Assembly: GCA_937881285.1 (NCBI GenBank)
Contig: CALGEU010000042.1
Span: forward strand, 1-7,652
DNA from: an uncultured Clostridia bacterium
GTDB lineage: Bacteria; Bacillota; Clostridia; Christensenellales; CAG-917
Length of the DNA: 7,652 nucleotides
Reading direction: 5' to 3'
The notes under the pieces were generated by a model, which worked only from the letters and a program-made list of their open reading frames with translations, was not told the DNA's origin and did no database searches. This document shows, piece by piece, positions 6,176 through 7,652 of the stretch (positions within the stretch are counted from its first letter, which is position 1; every line of letters begins with the position of its first letter). Made by a program: the position numbers and the translations under genes.

Positions 6176-6226
6176 ATGCAAAAACGGCGTTTAAGTTGTA
6201 TATATTTGCAAGATAAACTCCGTTTT
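6176..6226 (-). terminator. Intrinsic terminator of cysS
   Basis: On the minus strand AAAACGG and GTTTA pair with TAAAC and CCGTTTT in a 12-bp stem with one mismatch (plus-strand arms 6181-6193 and 6214-6226) and a 20-nt loop. It ends in TTTTT. It begins 22 bp after the cysS stop codon. The plus-strand reading also ends in CCGTTTT, so it may act both ways. It implies separate transcription of the hydrolase, for which I found only weak promoter candidates. Confidence 0.7.
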
Positions 6227-6248
6227 CTGTCGATAATTTCAATTCGTA

Positions 6249-7652
6249 TTATTGTATTTTTTCAACGGTCGCGCCGTCTTTCGTATCCTTTACGGCATAT
6301 CCGAGCGCGGTGATTTTTGCTCTTATTTCGTCTGCAAGCGCCCAGTTCTTTTCGGCTTTCGCTTGTTTTCTCTTTTCAACGAGTTCAAGCACTTCGCTCG
6401 GCACGTCGCTTTGCGCCGCCGCTTGTTTTTGCTCGTAATAAGCAAGGAATTTTGTCGGTTCTTCTTTGAACAATCCGAGCAAAGAATACGTCTTCTTCAC
6501 CTGCTCCGCTTCGCTTACGCATGCGCCGTCACCTGCTTTGAGTTTGCTCTTTATCCCCTTGAAAATGCCGAACAAATCCGCAAGTGCTTTCGCCGTGTTG
6601 AAATCGTCGTCCATTGCGCGATTGAAACCGTCGTCAATCCACTTTGCGTCGCCGCTTGCCGCAAGACCGCTCTTTTCCACTTCGTCGAGAACTTTGTAAA
6701 AACCGTAAACGTGCTTGTCTGCTTCGGGGAACAACTCGTCGGTGATGTTGATGTCTCCGCGATAATTTGTCTGAAGAAGCGCGTATTTTATGGTCTCGGG
6801 GTGATATTCTTTGAGAAGGTCCGCAAGAAGCAAACTGTTGCCGAGAGACTTGCTCATTTTCTGTCCGTTGACTTTGATAAGCCCGTTGTGTATCCAGTAT
6901 TTTGCAAACTGCTTGCCCGTCAGAGATTCCGTTTGCGCAATCTCGTTTTCGTGGTGCGGGAAGATAAGATCTCTTCCGCCGCCGTGCACGTCAATCTGCT
7001 CCCCGAACGCCGCCATGTTCATAGCCGAACATTCGATATGCCAACCGGGTCTGCCGTCTCCCCACGGAGATTTCCAGAATATCTCGCCTTCTTTTGCAGA
7101 CTTCCAGAGCGCGAAATCAAGCGGATTGCGCTTGTTGTCTTCGTTCTCTATACGCACGCTCTCGTAGGCGTCTTCGAGACGTCTGCCACTGAGTTTGCCG
7201 TAGCCGGGGAAACTGTCAACCGAGAAATACACGTCGCCGCGCTCCGTCGGATACGCATGTCCCGACGCAATGAGTTTGGATATAAAATCGATGATGTTGT
7301 CTATGTTGCATGTCGCTTTAAGCCAAATCGTCGGGTCATCGACCTGAAACTCGCGCATAAGTTTGTCAATGCGGTCAATCATCATGCTCGCGTATTCGAG
7401 CGCAGGTATGCCCGTTTCTTTTGACTTTGCGATGATTTTGTCGTCAACGTCCGTGTAATTGCGCGCATAATTGACTTTGTATCCGATTTTCTCGAAATAT
7501 TTGCGAATTATATCGTAAATGAGAGCCTGATACGCATGCCCGATATGAGCGTCGCCCGACACGGTTATTCCGCAAGCGTACATGTTGACCACGCCGTCGT
7601 GAAGCGGCTTGAAATCTTCTTTCTTTCTTGTGAGAGTGTTGTAAATTTTCAT
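6249..7652 (-). CDS. cysS: Cysteinyl-tRNA synthetase
   Basis: CysS charges tRNA-Cys with cysteine, using ATP, for translation. At 467 aa it matches the usual bacterial length. The class I signatures are HIGH (36-39) and KMSKS (265-269). The zinc ligands are visible as Cys27 (YACG), Cys208 (WHIECS), His233 and Glu237 (FPHHENE). The C-terminal part is the helical tRNA-binding domain, ending in the ALADEIRAKITALGY segment typical of the family. The start codon occupies the last three bases of the window, and the opening MKIYNTLTRKKEDF matches CysRS N-termini, so the gene is complete. Its ribosome site and promoter lie outside the window. The signature context is TVSGDAHIGHAYQA rather than the familiar TVYD/NxxHIGxxR form; this still contains HIGH and looks like a clade variant. 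Confidence 0.98.
   Translation of the reverse strand: MKIYNTLTRKKEDFKPLHDGVVNMYACGITVSGDAHIGHAYQALIYDIIRKYFEKIGYKVNYARNYTDVDDKIIAKSKETGIPALEYASMMIDRIDKLMREFQVDDPTIWLKATCNIDNIIDFISKLIASGHAYPTERGDVYFSVDSFPGYGKLSGRRLEDAYESVRIENEDNKRNPLDFALWKSAKEGEIFWKSPWGDGRPGWHIECSAMNMAAFGEQIDVHGGGRDLIFPHHENEIAQTESLTGKQFAKYWIHNGLIKVNGQKMSKSLGNSLLLADLLKEYHPETIKYALLQTNYRGDINITDELFPEADKHVYGFYKVLDEVEKSGLAASGDAKWIDDGFNRAMDDDFNTAKALADLFGIFKGIKSKLKAGDGACVSEAEQVKKTYSLLGLFKEEPTKFLAYYEQKQAAAQSDVPSEVLELVEKRKQAKAEKNWALADEIRAKITALGYAVKDTKDGATVEKIQ

Noticed and set aside
6252..7424. 390-aa open frame on the plus strand opposite cysS
   Set aside because: It is a shadow of cysS codon bias. The translation is a cysteine-, phenylalanine- and arginine-rich sequence with no family resemblance.

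Overview
The window is an ordinary housekeeping segment of a bacterial chromosome. It most likely comes from a low-to-medium-GC Gram-positive of the Bacillota, plausibly an uncultured Clostridia-type lineage. The evidence is strong AGGAG-type ribosome binding sites, sigma-A-type promoters, an intrinsic terminator in the pyrG leader as in other Gram-positives, and the protein sequences themselves. The exact taxon cannot be read from the window.

Layout: positions 1-425 hold no gene but carry a probable terminator of an upstream gene, a very good promoter (TTGACA, 16 nt, extended TATCAT) and a structured leader with a strong intrinsic terminator hairpin. pyrG (CTP synthase, 426-2021, +) follows and ends in a strong terminator. 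guaA (GMP synthase, 2210-3733, +) has its own putative promoter. A 269-bp convergent gap (3734-4002) holds an 11-bp inverted repeat and two copies of a 15-nt direct repeat.

The right half is entirely on the minus strand. In transcription order: cysS (cysteinyl-tRNA synthetase, start codon exactly at the right edge), a terminator, an alpha/beta-hydrolase (esterase family) with a charged helical N-terminus, dut (dUTPase) behind a possible promoter of its own, and a small AT-rich gene of unknown function 31 bp behind dut.

Three genes serve nucleotide supply: PyrG makes CTP from UTP, GuaA makes GMP from XMP, and Dut turns dUTP into dUMP and keeps uracil out of DNA. CysS belongs to translation. 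The hydrolase and the small protein have no evident link to these.

I see no mobile element, CRISPR array, tRNA, rRNA or clear new multi-gene system. The points most worth a second look are the pyrG leader (attenuator-like, but without the expected run of G at the start site), the roughly 30% GC orphan gene between genes near 50% GC, the repeat pair downstream of guaA, and the palindrome over the putative dut -10 box.
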